NCBI RefSeq assembly: GCF_009862785.1
Contig: NZ_WWHU01000001.1
Coordinates: forward strand, 2,728,001 to 2,792,000
DNA length: 64,000 nucleotides
Reading direction: 5' to 3'
From: Gordonia sp. SID5947
GTDB taxonomy: Bacteria > Actinomycetota > Actinomycetes > Mycobacteriales > Mycobacteriaceae
Part shown: one piece after another, positions 50,995-60,918 of the stretch
How positions within the stretch are numbered: the first letter of the stretch is position 1
How the letters are laid out: each line of letters opens with the position of its first letter
Program-made: the position numbers and the translations under genes
Notes under the pieces: model-generated
Told to the model about the DNA's origin: nothing
The model's database searches: none
Seen by the model: only the letters and a program-made list of their open reading frames with translations

Positions 50995-51564
50995 TCAGAG
51001 CGCCGGATCCTCGATCTTCTTCGGCAGGGTGAACAACGTGACCACACTGACCACGATGAGCATGATCGCCGCCACCCACAGGAAGGTGGCCAGCGCGAGG
51101 CCGGGGATCGCCATCATCACGATGCCGGCGATGATCGCGACGACGCCCGAGAGCACCAGCAGCCACCGCGGTGTGTGCACCGAGCCGGCGACGGCGTGGG
51201 CCAGATCCGCGACGCCCTGGAAGATCCACCCGATGCCGATGAAGATCGCCAGGAACACCAGCGACTCCTCGGGATTGAACAACGCGATGATGCCCGCCGC
51301 CAGGATCAGCACGCCGACCAGACCGAGAACGAACCGCCAGCCGCCTGAGAGCAGGTTGGCCGCGAACGCGGTGTAGATGCGGAACAATCCGGCCACGATC
51401 AACGAGATCCCGAAGAGCACACCGATCACGAGCAGGGTCGCGCCCGGCCAGATGAGCGCGATGATTCCCAAGACGATTCCGACGATCGACGTCGCGATCA
51501 TCATCGAGCGAACGGCATTCACCAATTCGTTCGGAATCTGCTTTGCGTAATCTGCAATTGTCAT
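50995..51564 (-). CDS. HdeD/DUF308 family membrane protein
   Basis: A 189-residue protein with six predicted membrane spans arranged as three hairpins. The pattern VGIVLGIIALIWPGATLLVI and ILAAGIIALFNPEESLVFLA is typical of DUF308/HdeD. E. coli HdeD is linked to acid resistance; the function here is unknown. It is divergent from the thioesterase gene (67-base gap) and convergent with the TPR-like gene. Confidence 0.88.
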   Translation of the reverse strand: MTIADYAKQIPNELVNAVRSMMIATSIVGIVLGIIALIWPGATLLVIGVLFGISLIVAGLFRIYTAFAANLLSGGWRFVLGLVGVLILAAGIIALFNPEESLVFLAIFIGIGWIFQGVADLAHAVAGSVHTPRWLLVLSGVVAIIAGIVMMAIPGLALATFLWVAAIMLIVVSVVTLFTLPKKIEDPAL

Positions 51565-51631
51565 GGAGGCAGATTAGTACGTCTCGGAGGGTGCGACACC
51601 ACAATCACCCGCCGAACAGAAGGGAAACACA

Positions 51632-52510
51632 GTGTCGCTGGTCGCATTCTTCTCTCCCGAATCCGGGGCGGTCGATTCCGATGGAGAAGAATCTCGCGGA
51701 TTCGTCCCCACCCGCTATGCGGCCAGCCTCTGGGCGCCGTCGACGTTGAACGGACCTGCGGTGTGTGCGCTCGCCGCCCGCGCCGCCGAGGACGAATTCG
51801 CGACGACCGGATTTCGCACGGCGCGTTTCACCATCGAACTGTTCAAGGTGGCCAGGGACACCGTCACCGTCACCCGGGGGCGCCTGATCCGGGACGGCGG
51901 CAGGATCAAGGTCGCCGAGGTCGACATCGTCCAGGTGGTCGACGGCAAAGAGGTCATCGTCGCGCGGAGTACCACCGTGTTCGTGCGGGAGAGCACCGAT
52001 CCGCCGGGAGAACGCTGGAGCCGTCCCGCCGACGCGACCCGGTTCCGGCCGCCCGAGACCGATCTGGACGACCACATCCCGTGGTACGGCACCACTTCAG
52101 AGCACGGCGGCGAGATCGTGTGGAGCCGGGACATGGGCGCCCACCAGGACGCCCGGCGTAAATGGCTGTGGACCCGAGCGGTCTCCACCGTCGTCGGAGA
52201 GGACCCCACACCGTTCGAACGCGCGGTGATCAGCGGCGAGTCGACCAGCCTGATCTGCAACTGGGGCACCGCGGGTATCGCGTTCATCAACTGCGATCTC
52301 ACCGTCGCGCTCTCCCGGCTGCCGGTCGGGACACGGATCGGGGTGGAGGCGGCCACCCACCTGGAAACCGACGGGATATCGACGAGTACCGCCAATCTCT
52401 ACGACGTCGACGGCCAGTTCGGGGTCGGGATGGTGACAGGCGTGGAGAATACCGCCGCGACCATTGATTTCACCTCGGTGAAGCCCGGCGAAAGGTACGC
52501 CGAGGGCTGA
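51632..52510 (+). CDS. Double hot-dog acyl-CoA thioesterase-like protein
   Basis: A 292-residue protein of the actinobacterial TesB-like/4HBT_3 type, two hot-dog domains that would hydrolyse acyl-CoA. The first domain has SLWAPSTLNGPAVCALAARA and RFTIELFKVARD; the second has a closing strand pattern around GTRIGVEAATHLETDGIS. The GTG start at 51632 follows an AAGGG site. No substrate can be read from the sequence. Confidence 0.75.
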   Translation: MSLVAFFSPESGAVDSDGEESRGFVPTRYAASLWAPSTLNGPAVCALAARAAEDEFATTGFRTARFTIELFKVARDTVTVTRGRLIRDGGRIKVAEVDIVQVVDGKEVIVARSTTVFVRESTDPPGERWSRPADATRFRPPETDLDDHIPWYGTTSEHGGEIVWSRDMGAHQDARRKWLWTRAVSTVVGEDPTPFERAVISGESTSLICNWGTAGIAFINCDLTVALSRLPVGTRIGVEAATHLETDGISTSTANLYDVDGQFGVGMVTGVENTAATIDFTSVKPGERYAEG

Positions 52511-52562
52511 CGTTCCTTATGTCGCACTCCGATCACTATCAGGTCTTGATAGGGTCTCGCTC

Positions 52563-53636
52563 ATGATGCGGCGTCTAGGACGATGGAGAACGGTTTTCGC
52601 GGTTTCCACCCTCGCGACGACTCTGACTGTGAGCGTGGCGACCACACCATCCGCGGAGGCATTCCCCGTCGCGGCGGGCAACGGCAAGGTGGTCGCACGT
52701 CTGACCGGGCCCGGATCGATCAACGACACGGTCGGCCGGTACAACATCGTCGGCACCGATCTCGGCGTGATGTGGGACAACGGCCGCGGTGAGATCATGA
52801 CCGCCTTCGGCGACACGCAATCGTTCAACGGTTGGTCGCTGCTCTACGGTCAGCTCTGGTACTGGCGGTCCAACGTGCTGCTGCGCAGCACCGACCGGAA
52901 CCTCTCCGACGGCATGACGTTCACGGGCCACGCGGGACGCCCGGGCCACGCCAAACGCCTGCTGAAGCCGGACCTGCGTCGCGAGGTCACCATCATCCCG
53001 ACCGCGGGCATCGCGGCGAACGGCAAGCAGTACATGAATGTCATGTCGGTGAAGCACTGGGGACCTCCCGGGATCTGGTTCACCAACTGGTCAGGGCTCG
53101 CGGCCTCGTCCGACAACGGCCAGAACTGGAAAGCGGTCAACGCATTCCGGCCCAACGGCGGAGGCAACCACAAGTTCCAGATGGCGGCCTACCTCAAGGT
53201 GGGCGACACGGTCTACACCTACGGAACCCCCGACGGACGCTGGGGCTCGGTCTACCTGGCACGTGTGAACGAGAAGGACATCGAGCACCTCGGCAAGTAC
53301 GAGTACTTCTCGTGGGGCAAATGGGTGAAGAACAACCCCGGTTCGGCTACGCCGGTGATGAGTGCGCCGACCGGCGAGCTGTCGGTCGCCTGGAACGACT
53401 ACCTCGGCAAGTACATCTCGCTGGGCACCAAGGACAACGGGGTGGTGCTGAGGACCGCCGACAATCCGTGGGGTCCGTGGACCTCCGGTGAGGTCGTGGT
53501 GCCGGCCAACGACCCGTACTCCGGGTACGCGCCCTTCATCCATCCGTGGTCGAAGGGCAGCTCGCTCTACTTCACGTACTCGATCTACACCGGATATCAG
53601 GTCTATCTGATGCGGCTTCCGCTGAACAAGCCCTGA
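52563..53636 (+). CDS. Secreted DUF4185 protein, possible D-arabinan hydrolase
   Basis: A 357-residue secreted protein. A signal peptide (residues 1-33, cleavage after SAEA) precedes a beta-propeller-like domain with repeated aromatic strands: VGTDLGVMWDNG, IMTAFGDTQSFNG, YLARVNEKDIEHLGKYEYFS and APFIHPWSKGSSLYFTYSIY. This is DUF4185. To my knowledge some members are endo-D-arabinofuranases (GH183) that cut mycobacterial arabinan, so a role in arabinogalactan or lipoarabinomannan turnover is plausible, though the catalytic residues are not verified here. A strong hairpin terminator follows. Confidence 0.85.
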   Translation: MMRRLGRWRTVFAVSTLATTLTVSVATTPSAEAFPVAAGNGKVVARLTGPGSINDTVGRYNIVGTDLGVMWDNGRGEIMTAFGDTQSFNGWSLLYGQLWYWRSNVLLRSTDRNLSDGMTFTGHAGRPGHAKRLLKPDLRREVTIIPTAGIAANGKQYMNVMSVKHWGPPGIWFTNWSGLAASSDNGQNWKAVNAFRPNGGGNHKFQMAAYLKVGDTVYTYGTPDGRWGSVYLARVNEKDIEHLGKYEYFSWGKWVKNNPGSATPVMSAPTGELSVAWNDYLGKYISLGTKDNGVVLRTADNPWGPWTSGEVVVPANDPYSGYAPFIHPWSKGSSLYFTYSIYTGYQVYLMRLPLNKP

Positions 53637-53658
53637 CACCGGGCGGGCGAACCGCCAC

Positions 53659-53695
53659 GGTCTGGTGCCCCGCACTGTGGCAGGGGCACCAGACC
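53659..53695. terminator. Bidirectional terminator hairpin, DUF4185 / DUF305
   Basis: Perfect 13-bp arms (GGTCTGGTGCCCC at 53659-53671 and complement at 53683-53695) with an 11-base loop, between two convergent genes. It can act on both strands. Confidence 0.78.
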
Positions 53696-53702
53696 GGCCG
53701 GC

Positions 53703-54362
53703 TCACTGCCCGAGCAGCTGCTTCATCTCGTCGATCTCCGCTTGCTGAGCGGCTTTGATCTGCTGGGCGAGATCGCGCGACGGACCGTCGATCCCACGAG
53801 CGAGCTCGTCATCGGCCATCTCGACCGCACCCTCGTGATGGCGGATCATCCCGTCGAGCCACAACCGGTCGAAGTCCGTTCCGCGCGCGGCGGCGAGCGC
53901 AGCCATCTCGTCGTCGGTCATCATGCCCGACATCGAGTGCCCGCCGTGGCCGCCGTGCCCACCCGACTCCGCCGGCTCGGCGGGCACGCCCCACGAACCC
54001 AGACGGGCGGTCATCTGATCGATCTCGGGCTGCTGAGCCCCCGCGATCCGCTCGGCGAGGGAACGCACGGCAGGCGTCGTGGTGCGTTCGTCGACGAGCT
54101 CGGCCATCGCGACCGCCTGCTGATGATGCGGGATCATCATCTGGTTGAACGCGACGTCTGCATCGTTGTGCGACATCGCCTCCGACCCGGCGGCGGCCGA
54201 TCCGGCGACCGGCGCACTCGATACGGACGCCGAGGTCATCGACGTCGGGGTCATCGACATCGGGGTCATCGACGTCGGGGCCGGGTCGTCGGCGTCGGTG
54301 GAACACGCCCCGAGAAGGGCCGTGGCGATCAGGATCGAGCATGCGGTTGTCTGTCGTTTCAT
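53703..54362 (-). CDS. DUF305 lipoprotein, His/Met-rich
   Basis: A 219-residue exported lipoprotein (signal with LLGAC, Cys at residue 20). A Ser/Thr/Met linker of repeated TSMTPMSMTP-type units precedes two DUF305 helical blocks, each with a MIPHHQQAVAMAEL-like motif (IPHHQQ; IRHHEGAVEMADDE), and a His/Gly/Met stretch (HGGHGGHSMSGMM). The ferritin-like DUF305 fold and the His/Met content suggest metal, possibly copper, binding outside the membrane. It is next to a DUF6153 gene, a pairing I believe is common in actinobacteria. Confidence 0.87.
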   Translation of the reverse strand: MKRQTTACSILIATALLGACSTDADDPAPTSMTPMSMTPTSMTSASVSSAPVAGSAAAGSEAMSHNDADVAFNQMMIPHHQQAVAMAELVDERTTTPAVRSLAERIAGAQQPEIDQMTARLGSWGVPAEPAESGGHGGHGGHSMSGMMTDDEMAALAAARGTDFDRLWLDGMIRHHEGAVEMADDELARGIDGPSRDLAQQIKAAQQAEIDEMKQLLGQ

Positions 54363-54466
54363 CGAAAAATCCTCTGCAAGAGTGTGAATCCGACCTGCGC
54401 GACGTCCGGCGGACGCGCGCAAGCGGCATGGATCGGCCTCCGGACCGATGGTCCGGCGAATGCCGA

Positions 54467-54886
54467 TCAGCAGCGGATCACCTGCAATTGCAGATGTGTC
54501 AGCACCGCCCAGGGAGGTGGCCGGCCCGCGCGGAGCCGCAGTCGCCCGCGGACCGAACGCAACAGCGGCGGGATGGGGAAACCCCACGCCAGCACCAGGA
54601 CGGCCAGGACGATGACGTCCGGATCACCGGCGCGGACGAAGACGCACGCGTGCTGGTGCAACCCACAGTCGGTCCCGCTCATCGACGTGTCGTCGAGGAT
54701 CTCGTGCTGCGCCGACTGCACGACCGTCGAGGGCTGCGGATGGCCGGCGGCCGAAGACGAATGCTCACCGCCGGTCGCGCAGTGGGCGACCACCGTGTGC
54801 ATGAGAACGATCGCCATCGCGATGGTCAGCAGCAGACCGGCCCCTGATGCGCTGCGAGGCAGCTGACGGAGACGGGCGATCGACAC
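54467..54886 (-). CDS. DUF6153 family small membrane protein
   Basis: A 139-residue protein with an N-terminal membrane span (about 17-36, ending in MHTVVAHC), a His/Cys-containing external loop (GLHQHACVFV) and a second span (about 90-110). The pattern fits DUF6153, unknown function, often beside DUF305 proteins. The start is GTG 54886, and the codons further upstream look non-coding. The likely shared theme with its neighbour is metal handling at the cell surface. Confidence 0.65.
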   Translation of the reverse strand: MSIARLRQLPRSASGAGLLLTIAMAIVLMHTVVAHCATGGEHSSSAAGHPQPSTVVQSAQHEILDDTSMSGTDCGLHQHACVFVRAGDPDVIVLAVLVLAWGFPIPPLLRSVRGRLRLRAGRPPPWAVLTHLQLQVIRC

Positions 54887-54896
54887 GACGACGAGC

Positions 54897-56209
54897 CTAC
54901 CGGGGCGCCGCCGGATCGGGTTCGGTCCCGACCTCCACCTCGTCGTGGTCGTCGGGCCGGGCCTGGTCCGCGTCACGTCGCTGCTTCCGGGGCATCAGCC
55001 AGTACTTGTCGACCACATTCGCGACGACGATCACGAACGCCGCGAGTCCCCAGCCCAACAGGATGTCGAAGACATAGTGCTCGGCGGTGTAGACCAGCGT
55101 GAAGGCCATCGCCAGCGCGTAGCCCATGAAGAGTGTCTTGCCCAGCGCCTTCACCCGCGGCCACATGAACAGCGCCAGCAGCATCGTGAGACCAGCGTGC
55201 AGCGACGGGATCGCGGCGACCAGGTTGGCCTTGCCCTGCCCCACCTCCACGAGCGTCGAGGCCGCGTGGATGTTCAGGACGTTCCAGCCGCGTGCGGAGA
55301 TGCGCTCCACATACGGCGCGGCACCGGGCTGGGTCGGCGTGACGTCCCGAGAATGCCGCCACCCGGGGCTTGTCCCTCGTTCGCCATACACATCGGCTCA
55401 CGCGGATGATCGATCACCTGCTCGGCGGTACACCGGGCGGCCGCCCACGGCGGTGCGGCGGGAACCAGCGTGTAGCCGACCAGGGCGAGGAACGTCGTCG
55501 CCACGAAACACGCCGCATAACGCCGCCACGCCGAGCGGTCACGCAGCCAGAGGACGGCCGCCGCAGCATAGGGAACGATGAAATACGACATGTAGACGAC
55601 GCTGGTGATGACTTCCCACCACGGCGGCGACGCGCCCTTCAGGTGTTCCTGGAGCCAGACCGTGGGGTTGACACCGAACATCGCGTGGTCGATGTCGGGA
55701 GCCAGATGCCACTGCGTCGGCATGTCGACGATCCGTGCGACGTCACGGGTCCAGTCGTAGAGCACGAGGATCAACGCGAACGGCAGCCAGTCGATGATCA
55801 CGCTGATCGCCTTGCGCCGGCCGATGGTGGCGGCCAGCATGCCCAGACAGAGCAGGACGATCAGTTGCGTGCGGTCGAACGCCAGACCGTTGAGGGCGAT
55901 CTCGACGACCATGAACACGACCCAGGCGGCGATCGCGACCCGCCGCACCATCGTGAGATCCCGACGACTGCTGGGTTCGGGGTCCATCTCGGCGGCGGCG
56001 GCCACGTCGTCGATCACCGGTTCGACGCCGGCCCGGTCCGATTCGGTCACGCCGGCCCGCTCGTCCACCGATGCCGACTTCGTGTTCTCGCCACGGCGAA
56101 CCGGCGATCCCGCATCATCGTCCGAGTTCGGGACGTCGACCGCGTCGTCAATGCTCACCCGAGATTCCTGCCCACCCACACCCCCGTCCGGGGCACCCAG
56201 CGTATTCAC
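54897..56209 (-). CDS. PAP2-superfamily membrane phosphatase/transferase, frameshifted at about 55363
   Basis: About 437 residues after repair of one base. An N-terminal acidic cytosolic tail (about 85 residues) is followed by six spans. PAP2_3-type motifs are split by the frame break: the upstream part ends near EPMCMANEGQAP, and the other frame continues with HSRDVTPTQPG, then SLHAGLTMLL and YTAEHYVFDILLGWG, which carry the phosphatase His/Asp residues. A CCC run (55362-55364) is one base short. Relatives act on prenyl or inositol lipids of the envelope. The GTG start at 56209 is uncertain. Confidence 0.82.
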
Positions 56210-56334
56210 TTGCTGTCAGCCTAGTGACCATCGGGCGTTTGGCGATCGGCAAACCGCCGTGCATCCGTCGTTGCCGCCGGTTTCGCCTAGGATCGTGATC
56301 GGTATCACATGCGCATCGACCTGGGAGGAGCGCC

Positions 56335-56550
56335 GTGCCCGACCGTTACCTGCGATACGGCGATCAGCGCTACATCATCACCAAAGAAGCCGAGGCACGC
56401 CTCGACCGCACCCTGGACTCCGTGTACGCCGAGGGCAGCCGCGGCCACGAATGGCTCAGCCTCTATCCCGGCACGGCGGCACCGTGCCGGCTCCTCATCG
56501 CGACCGGCGTCCCGATCACCATCGAGACGGTGCCGGCCGTCGGAGACTGA
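56335..56550 (+). CDS. Small conserved hypothetical protein
   Basis: A 71-residue soluble protein (PDRYLRYGDQRYIITKEAEA...) starting at GTG 56335 with GGGAGGA upstream. It has no membrane segment or known motif that I recognise. The good ribosome site, GC-rich third positions and independent placement 27 bases before the next gene support a real gene. It is probably co-transcribed with the endonuclease IV-like gene. Confidence 0.6.
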   Translation: MPDRYLRYGDQRYIITKEAEARLDRTLDSVYAEGSRGHEWLSLYPGTAAPCRLLIATGVPITIETVPAVGD

Positions 56551-56577
56551 CCGGCCGCCGGCCTCTATCGTTGACGC

Positions 56578-57348
56578 ATGCGCATCGGAGCACATCTGCG
56601 TGAGGACACCGACCCGCTGTCCACCGCGAACGAACTCGGCATCGACGTCTTCCAGATGTTCGTCACCGATCCGCAGGGGTGGAAGAAGCCGGTCCCCCGT
56701 GCGGACGCCGAGGCCATCCGCGATTCGGCCGTCGACGTCGTCGTGCATTCGAGCTACCAGATCAACGTCGCGAGTCTGAACAACCGGTTGCGGATGCCCT
56801 CTCGCAAGGCCGTCGAGCAACAGGCGACGGCAGCGGCCGAACTCGGCGCCTTCGGTCTCGTCGTCCACGGTGGCCATCTCCGCGACGGCGAGGATGCGAA
56901 AGAAGGATTCGCGAACTGGCGCAAGCTCTTCGACCGCCAGGTCGACAAGGGTGGATTCGGCGTGCCGATACTGATCGAGAACACCGCCGGCGGCGATCAC
57001 GCAATGGCCCGCACGTTGGAGGCGATCGACCGTCTGTGGGAGTCGGTCGGCGATTTCGACCAGGCCGGCTTCTGCCTCGACACCTGCCACGCGTGGGCGG
57101 GCGGCGAGGACCTCGTCGGACTCGTGGAACGGGTCAAGGCCATCACCGGACGTATCGACCTGGTGCACCTCAACAACTCCCGCGACGAGTTCGACTCCGG
57201 CCGGGACCGGCACGCGAATCTCGGCGATGGACACATCGACCCCGCGATCCTCGCCGAGGTCGCCGCGGCCGCGGGCGCGCCGGTGATCCTGGAGACGCCC
57301 GCCGACGGCATCCCCGACGACCTGAAGTACCTACGCGACGCGCTCTGA
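56578..57348 (+). CDS. nfo: Deoxyribonuclease IV-like AP endonuclease
   Basis: A 256-residue TIM-barrel protein of the Nfo/AP-endonuclease 2 family, which nicks DNA at abasic sites using three metal ions. Metal-binding segments are VHSSYQINVAS (about 61), LVVHGGHLRDG (about 96), ILIENTAGG (about 132), FCLDTCHAW (about 164), VHLNNSRDEFDSGRDRH (about 196) and VILETPADG near the end. The length is shorter than E. coli Nfo (285). Its last 18 bases overlap the convergent TetR gene. Confidence 0.88.
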   Translation: MRIGAHLREDTDPLSTANELGIDVFQMFVTDPQGWKKPVPRADAEAIRDSAVDVVVHSSYQINVASLNNRLRMPSRKAVEQQATAAAELGAFGLVVHGGHLRDGEDAKEGFANWRKLFDRQVDKGGFGVPILIENTAGGDHAMARTLEAIDRLWESVGDFDQAGFCLDTCHAWAGGEDLVGLVERVKAITGRIDLVHLNNSRDEFDSGRDRHANLGDGHIDPAILAEVAAAAGAPVILETPADGIPDDLKYLRDAL

Positions 57349-57912
57349 CCGCAGCAGCTCGACGGCCACGGTCTTCGCCTGGCCGAACGCGTCCTCGACG
57401 ACCTCCATCCCGGCGGTGACGAGCGCCCCCTCGTGCAGCAACATCAGGCGCGCGGCCACCACATCGCGGGCTCTGACCTCTGCCGTCTCGGCGATCCGGG
57501 TGAAGAGATCGAGCATCCACTGCTTCTGCCCGACGATGACGGCGTAGGCTGGATGCGCGGGATCACTGATCTCCGCGTGGGCATTGATCATGCTGCAGCC
57601 CTTGGCACCTCGTTCGGCGGCCCAGTCCCGGCTCGCGTCGAAGACGGCGGACACCTGCGCGATCGCGCCGGCGTCGGCCGCGGCCAGCCGACCGGCCAGG
57701 AGCTCTCGCCACAACGCGTCGCGGGCCCGCAGATACTCCACCACGAGTCGCTCCTTGGACCCGAATCTGTCGTAGAGCGTCCGTTTGGTGACCCCGGCTC
57801 GCTCGGCGATCGCGTCCACGCCGACGGCGTGGATGCCCTGGTCGTAGAAGAGATCCGACGCCGCGTCCAGGATTGCCCGCGCCTTCGGCGTCCATTCGAT
57901 CGTGGTGGTCAC
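57331..57912 (-). CDS. TetR-family regulator
   Basis: A 193-residue repressor. The N-terminal helix-turn-helix is clear (GVDAIAERAGVTKRTLYDRF, about residues 31-50), with a C-terminal ligand domain. It is divergent from an EamA-type transporter, and two identical ACCGATCGGT palindromes lie at the junction, so it most likely represses itself and the transporter. The inducer is unknown. Confidence 0.92.
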   Translation of the reverse strand: MTTTIEWTPKARAILDAASDLFYDQGIHAVGVDAIAERAGVTKRTLYDRFGSKERLVVEYLRARDALWRELLAGRLAAADAGAIAQVSAVFDASRDWAAERGAKGCSMINAHAEISDPAHPAYAVIVGQKQWMLDLFTRIAETAEVRARDVVAARLMLLHEGALVTAGMEVVEDAFGQAKTVAVELLRSERVA

Positions 57913-57926
57913 CTGACAGACACTAC

Positions 57927-57969
57927 ACCGATCGGTAAGGTCGGCCGTATGCGAACTTCACCGATCGGT
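57927..57969. promoter_or_regulatory. Twin TetR-type operators
   Basis: Two copies of the palindrome ACCGATCGGT, at 57927-57936 and 57960-57969, 33 bp apart (about three helical turns). The first lies in the gap between the two genes; the second falls within codons 4-7 of the transporter gene. Confidence 0.8.
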
Positions 57970-58986
57970 ATACCAACCAGACCAGCGCCCTCGGCATGGC
58001 TGAGTGCCGGCCTGTCGATCCTCTTCGTCGCCTCCTGGTCGTCGGGGTTCATCGGGGCCAAGCTCGGAGCGTCGGACGCACCGGCGACCACGCTGCTGAT
58101 GTGGCGGTTCATACCCGTCGCGCTCGCCCTGTCGGCCGTCGCGGCCCTTCTGGCACGCCGCTCTCCCGCCCCACGCCGAACTCGTCGCGGCGCGATGACG
58201 CAGATCGGCGTGGGGGCACTGTCGCAGTGCGGGTACACCCTGACCGTCTACTGGGCGATCGGACTCGGAGTCAGCACCGGGACCACGGCGCTGATCGACG
58301 GCGTGCAACCGCTGGTGGTGGCCGTGCTCGCCGGGCCGCTCCTCGGAGCCGCGGCGAGTGGCAGGCAGTGGTTCGGACTCACCGTGGGCGCGATCGGCGT
58401 GGTGATCGTGACGTGGACGGACGCCACCGCGTCGACCACGGCTGCGCCCTGGTGGGCCTACCTGATCCCCCTCGCCGGGATGGCGAGCCTGGTGGCGGCG
58501 ACATTCCTCGACCGACGCGGGCCGAACACCCTGTCCCGAACCGAGTCACTCGCGATCCACTGCACCACGTCGGCGGTCATCTTCACGGCGATATGCCTGG
58601 TCGACGGCACCGCGATGCCACCGGCGGCACCGGGATTCTGGGTCGCGATCGGATGGCTCATCGGCCTGTCCACCCTCGGCGGATACGGGCTGTACTGGAT
58701 CCTCGTGGACCGGCTCGGCGTGACCTCGGTCAACGCGTTGATGTTCCTCATGCCCCCGGTCACCACGCTCTGGGGTGCCGCGATGTTCGGCGAACCGCTC
58801 ACGGCGACGACCATCGTCGGCCTCACGGTCGCCCTGGGCGCCACGATCACCGTCGTACGGGTCGGCAAGCGGCGCGAACAATGTCCGGATCGTCCGAGTC
58901 GCGCGAGCGAAAACCCTGCGTACAGCGGTCAGCACCGGCCACACCCCGATCGAGTTGGTTCGCGCGCCGAATCGGAGGTATCCTGA
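57949..58986 (+). CDS. EamA-family (DMT) transporter
   Basis: A 345-residue membrane protein with ten predicted spans in two EamA repeats (from [20 protein letters not shown], and again from [20 protein letters not shown]). Relatives export metabolites or amino acids. The first 18 residues are not membrane and overlap the second TetR operator. ATG 57949 is the only good start in frame before the first span. A polar C-terminal tail of about 40 residues follows the last span. It is controlled by the adjacent TetR gene. Confidence 0.88.
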   Translation: MRTSPIGIPTRPAPSAWLSAGLSILFVASWSSGFIGAKLGASDAPATTLLMWRFIPVALALSAVAALLARRSPAPRRTRRGAMTQIGVGALSQCGYTLTVYWAIGLGVSTGTTALIDGVQPLVVAVLAGPLLGAAASGRQWFGLTVGAIGVVIVTWTDATASTTAAPWWAYLIPLAGMASLVAATFLDRRGPNTLSRTESLAIHCTTSAVIFTAICLVDGTAMPPAAPGFWVAIGWLIGLSTLGGYGLYWILVDRLGVTSVNALMFLMPPVTTLWGAAMFGEPLTATTIVGLTVALGATITVVRVGKRREQCPDRPSRASENPAYSGQHRPHPDRVGSRAESEVS

Positions 58987-58987
58987 G

Positions 58988-59003
58988 GTTACCGGCGAGT
59001 AAC
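58988..59003 (+). promoter_or_regulatory. Candidate operator of the fadE5-like gene
   Basis: GTTACCGGCGAGTAAC, a 16-bp inverted repeat with GTTAC/GTAAC arms, 58 bases before the acyl-CoA dehydrogenase start. The TTAC...GTAA form is typical of TetR-like lipid regulators of actinobacteria; the regulator here is not identified. Confidence 0.55.
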
Positions 59004-59061
59004 TTATGCGATCGCCGAACGACTCGTAGCCCACCCGGACTTGTCAGAGAAGGAAATTTTC

Positions 59062-60896
59062 ATGGGCCATTACAAGAGCAACATGCGCGACCTCCACTTC
59101 AACCTCTTCGAGATGTTCGACCTCGACAGGGTGCTCGAAGAGGGCGACTTCGGCGACCTCGACCACGAGACGGCCGTCGACATGCTTCGCGAGGTCAAGA
59201 CACTGGCCGAGGGGCCGATCGCCGAGTCGTTCACCGATGCCGACCGCAATCCGCCGGTGTTCGATCCGGACGCGCACACCGTTGCCATCCCGGAGAGCTT
59301 CAAGAAGTCCTACAACGCACTCGTCGAGGGCGGCTGGGACAAGATCGGTGTCGCCGAGGAACTCGGCGGCCTGCCCGCACCGCGTTCGCTGTACTGGGCG
59401 ATCGGCGAGATGATCCTCGGCGCCAACCCCCGGTGTTCATGTACGCCGCCGGTTCGGGATTCGCCAACATCTTCTTCGACAACGGCACCGACGAGCAGAA
59501 GAAGTGGGCCGCGATCTGCTCCGAACGTGGCTGGGGCGCAACGATGGTGCTCACCGAGCCGGACGCAGGCTCCGACGTCGGCGCGGCACGCACGAAGGCC
59601 GTCAAGCAGGACGACGGTACCTGGCACATCGACGGTGTGAAGCGCTTCATCACCTCGGCCGACCAGGACATGACCGAGAACATCTTCCACCTGGTGCTGG
59701 CCCGCCCCGAGGGCGCGAAGCCGGGCACCAAGGGACTGTCACTGTTCTTCGTGCCGAAGTTCCACTTCGACCACGAGACCGGCGAGCTGGGCGAGCGCAA
59801 CGGCGTCTTCGTCACGAACGTCGAGCACAAGATGGGCATCAAGGCCTCGGCCACCTGTGAGCTGAGCTTCGGCCAGCACGGCACACCGGCCGTCGGCTGG
59901 CTCGTCGGCGAGGTCCACGACGGCATCGCGCAGATGTTCGACGTCATCGAGCACGCGCGGATGATGGTGGGCACCAAGGCCATCTCCACACTGTCGACCG
60001 GTTACCTCAACGCTCTGGACTACGCCAAGGAGCGCGTGCAGGGTGCGGATCTGACCCAGATGACCGACAAGACCGCACCGCGTGTCACCATCACGCACCA
60101 CCCGGACGTACGTCGTTCGCTGATGACCCAGAAGGCCTACGCCGAGGGTCTGCGCGCGATCTACCTCTACACCGCTTCCCATCAGGATCCCGTTGCCGCC
60201 CAGATCGTCTCGGGTGCCGACGCGGAGATGGCACACAAGGTCAACGACCTGCTGCTGCCGATCGTCAAGGGCGTCGGCTCCGAGCGCGCCTACGGCACCC
60301 TCGGCCACGAGTCGCTGCAGACCCTCGGCGGCTCCGGCTTCCTGCAGGACTACCCGATCGAGCAGTACATCCGCGACTCGAAGATCGACTCCCTCTACGA
60401 GGGCACCACGGCCATCCAGGCGCAGGACTTCTTCTTCCGCAAGATCATCCGCGACAAGGGCCAGGCCCTCGCACATGTCTCCGGTGAGATCCAGAAGTTC
60501 CTCGACGCCGAGGGCGGCAACGGTCGCCTGAAGACCGAACGGGCCCTGCTGAAGACCGCCGTCGACGACGTGCAGGCCATGGCCGCGAGCCTCACCGGCT
60601 TCCTGATGAACGCGCAGGAGAATCCGCAGGAGCTCTACAAGGTCGGTCTCGGCTCGGTGCGCTTCCTGCTGTCGGTGGGCGACCTGCTGATCGGCTGGCT
60701 GCTGCTGCGTCAGGCCGAGGTGGCCCTGGCTGCCCTCGACGCCGGCGCCTCCGATGAGGACAAGTCGTTCTACGAGGGCAAGGTCGCCGTCGCGAGCTTC
60801 TTCGCCAAGACCATGCTCCCGATGCTGACCGCCGTCCGCGGCACCGTCGAGAACATCGACGCCGACATCATGGAGGTCGACGAAGCGATCTTCTGA
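59062..60896 (+). CDS. fadE5: Acyl-CoA dehydrogenase, FadE5-like, frameshifted at about 59429
   Basis: About 611 residues after repair of one base, the same length as M. tuberculosis FadE5 as I recall it. It opens [20 protein letters not shown]/substrate segments [20 protein letters not shown] (about 165) and [10 protein letters not shown] follow, then the C-terminal [20 protein letters not shown] and [20 protein letters not shown]. Early and late parts lie in different frames, joined if a C run at 59427-59431 has one more base (GANPPVFMY). ATG 59062 has AAGGA about 8 bases upstream. It oxidises acyl-CoA in beta-oxidation. Confidence 0.9.
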
Positions 60897-60918
60897 TCCG
60901 CGTCGTTCCCCTGAAACC

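Noticed and set aside
57996..59400. Plus-strand frame from 57996 running into the acyl-CoA dehydrogenase
   Set aside because: Its first part is an out-of-frame shadow of the EamA transporter. It joins the dehydrogenase only because of the single-base loss at 59427-59431.
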